Origin: Alphaproteobacteria bacterium
GTDB taxonomy: Bacteria; Pseudomonadota; Alphaproteobacteria; Rickettsiales; SXRF01
Reading direction: 5' to 3'
Length of the DNA stretch: 6,219 bases
Assembly: GCA_019243895.1 (NCBI GenBank)
Contig: JAFATP010000050.1
Span: 1-6,219, forward strand
Positions 5,820-6,219 of the stretch are shown in pieces. Under the pieces are notes generated by a model that had not been told where the DNA came from, did not search any database, and worked only from the letters and a program-made list of their open reading frames with translations. The number at the start of each line of letters is the position of its first letter. Position 1 is the stretch's first letter. A program made the position numbers and the translations under genes.

Positions 5820-5848
5820 TTGCAATCGCGCAGGCGATGGGTTATAGT
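5820..5848 (+). promoter_or_regulatory. bamE promoter, apparently leaderless
   Basis: TTGCAA (5820-5825) and TATAGT (5843-5848) are separated by the optimal 17 nt. The hexamers match consensus at four and five of six bases. Initiation 7-9 nt after the -10 falls at about 5855-5857, on or next to the ATG at 5857. No Shine-Dalgarno sequence lies between the -10 and the ATG, where the sequence is CGCTTTTT. Both points predict a leaderless mRNA. Confidence 0.55.
5825..5838. repeat. Inverted repeat in the bamE promoter spacer
   Basis: ATCGC and GCGAT form a perfect 5-bp dyad around GCAG, lying between the -35 and -10 of the bamE promoter. That is a typical place for a repressor or a MerR-type activator, but a dyad this short can arise by chance in GC-rich DNA. 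Confidence 0.3.
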
Positions 5849-5856
5849 CGCTTTTT

Positions 5857-6219
5857 ATGCGGAAATCTATCTTTTTAGGCTTGGCGCTGCTGGGGGCGGC
5901 ATGTTCGCCCAACGTGGAAACCAGAGGCGCGCTGGAAGACCCGGACTGGGACAAGCAGATCGTCAGCGGCAGCAGCACGCGCGACGACGTGGTGCGGGTG
6001 CTGGGCACGCCTTCGGCCAAATCCAGCTTCGGCCAGGAAACCTGGTATTACATCACCGAACGCAAGGAAAGCCTGGCGTTTTTCAAGCCGGAAGTGGCGG
6101 ACCAGCACGTTACCCGCGTCACCTTTGACGACAGCGGCACGGTCAAAACCGTGGATAATTTCGGCAAGGAGCAGGCGCGCGACATCACCATCGCCAGCCG
6201 CGTCACGCCCACCGAGGGC
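5857..6219 (+). CDS. bamE: BamE (SmpA/OmlA) outer membrane assembly lipoprotein (5' part, cut by window edge)
   Basis: BamE is a periplasm-facing outer membrane lipoprotein of the BAM complex, which folds and inserts beta-barrel proteins. The frame is open for 121 codons from the ATG at 5857 to the edge, so the C-terminus is missing. The start encodes a short lipoprotein signal peptide (Arg2, Lys3, hydrophobic 5-14) ending LLGAAC with Cys16 as the lipidated residue. Gly at -3 is atypical of a lipobox, although Leu lies just before it. The mature part matches the family: VETRG (20-24), IVSGSSTRDDVVRVLGTPSAKSSFGQETWYYI (about 35-66), then AFFKPEVADQHVTRVTFDDSGTV (74-96) and TPTEG at the edge. 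It diverges from murA and starts with no ribosome site, which suggests leaderless translation. Confidence 0.93.
   Translation, partial: MRKSIFLGLALLGAACSPNVETRGALEDPDWDKQIVSGSSTRDDVVRVLGTPSAKSSFGQETWYYITERKESLAFFKPEVADQHVTRVTFDDSGTVKTVDNFGKEQARDITIASRVTPTEG

Larger units (their letters stand above)
5766..5856. promoter_or_regulatory. Divergent murA-bamE intergenic region
   Basis: These 91 nt separate the two divergent start codons and must hold promoters for both directions unless transcription enters from elsewhere. The bamE promoter is clear (5820-5848). I could not place a convincing -35/-10 pair for murA, though its AAGGA ribosome site is plain. The inverted repeat at 5825-5838 lies where a bound protein could affect both directions. 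Confidence 0.6.

Noticed and set aside
4578..6128. 516-codon plus-strand open frame
   Set aside because: It lies antisense to murA and runs across the divergent promoter into bamE in another frame. The product is a His/Arg/Gly-rich composition typical of antisense frames in GC-rich genes, with no recognisable domain.

Overview
This window is a stretch of chromosome that looks alphaproteobacterial. The order murA-hisG-hisD-UPF0262-infA-maf on one strand is an arrangement I know from that class. UPF0262 is largely confined to it, and the divergent BamE lipoprotein has the alphaproteobacterial sequence style. The core genes are GC-rich with frequent G/C third positions. I cannot name the genus.

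Layout from right to left along the minus strand: murA (5765-4467), hisG (4464-3811), hisD (3818-2526), a UPF0262 gene (2438-1959), infA (1855-1637) and maf (1596-1033). murA, hisG and hisD are tightly packed, with a 2-nt gap and then an 8-nt overlap. infA appears to have its own promoter in the gap before it. Together these genes cover peptidoglycan precursor synthesis (MurA), the first and last steps of histidine synthesis (HisG, HisD), translation initiation (IF-1) and nucleotide house-cleaning or division control (Maf). HisG is the short form, which normally needs a HisZ partner that is not in the window.

Downstream of maf the core cluster stops and an accessory segment begins. First comes a type II toxin-antitoxin pair, brnT-brnA (967-698 and 714-412). 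Its promoter places transcription start almost on the GTG start codon, and palindromic sequence overlaps the promoter. Next is a 216-nt AT-rich gap with a candidate promoter. Last is the 5' part of an unrecognised gene (195-1, cut by the window edge) that encodes a signal peptide followed by a four-cysteine motif.

At the right end, diverging from murA, is the 5' part of a bamE (SmpA/OmlA) outer-membrane assembly lipoprotein gene (5857-6219, cut by the edge). It also has a near-consensus promoter spaced so that the transcript would be leaderless. I found no rRNA or tRNA gene, CRISPR array, insertion sequence or convincing rho-independent terminator. The window is mostly ordinary core genome. 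The less ordinary parts are the segment left of maf and the two predicted leaderless promoters. I see no evidence for a large undescribed system.
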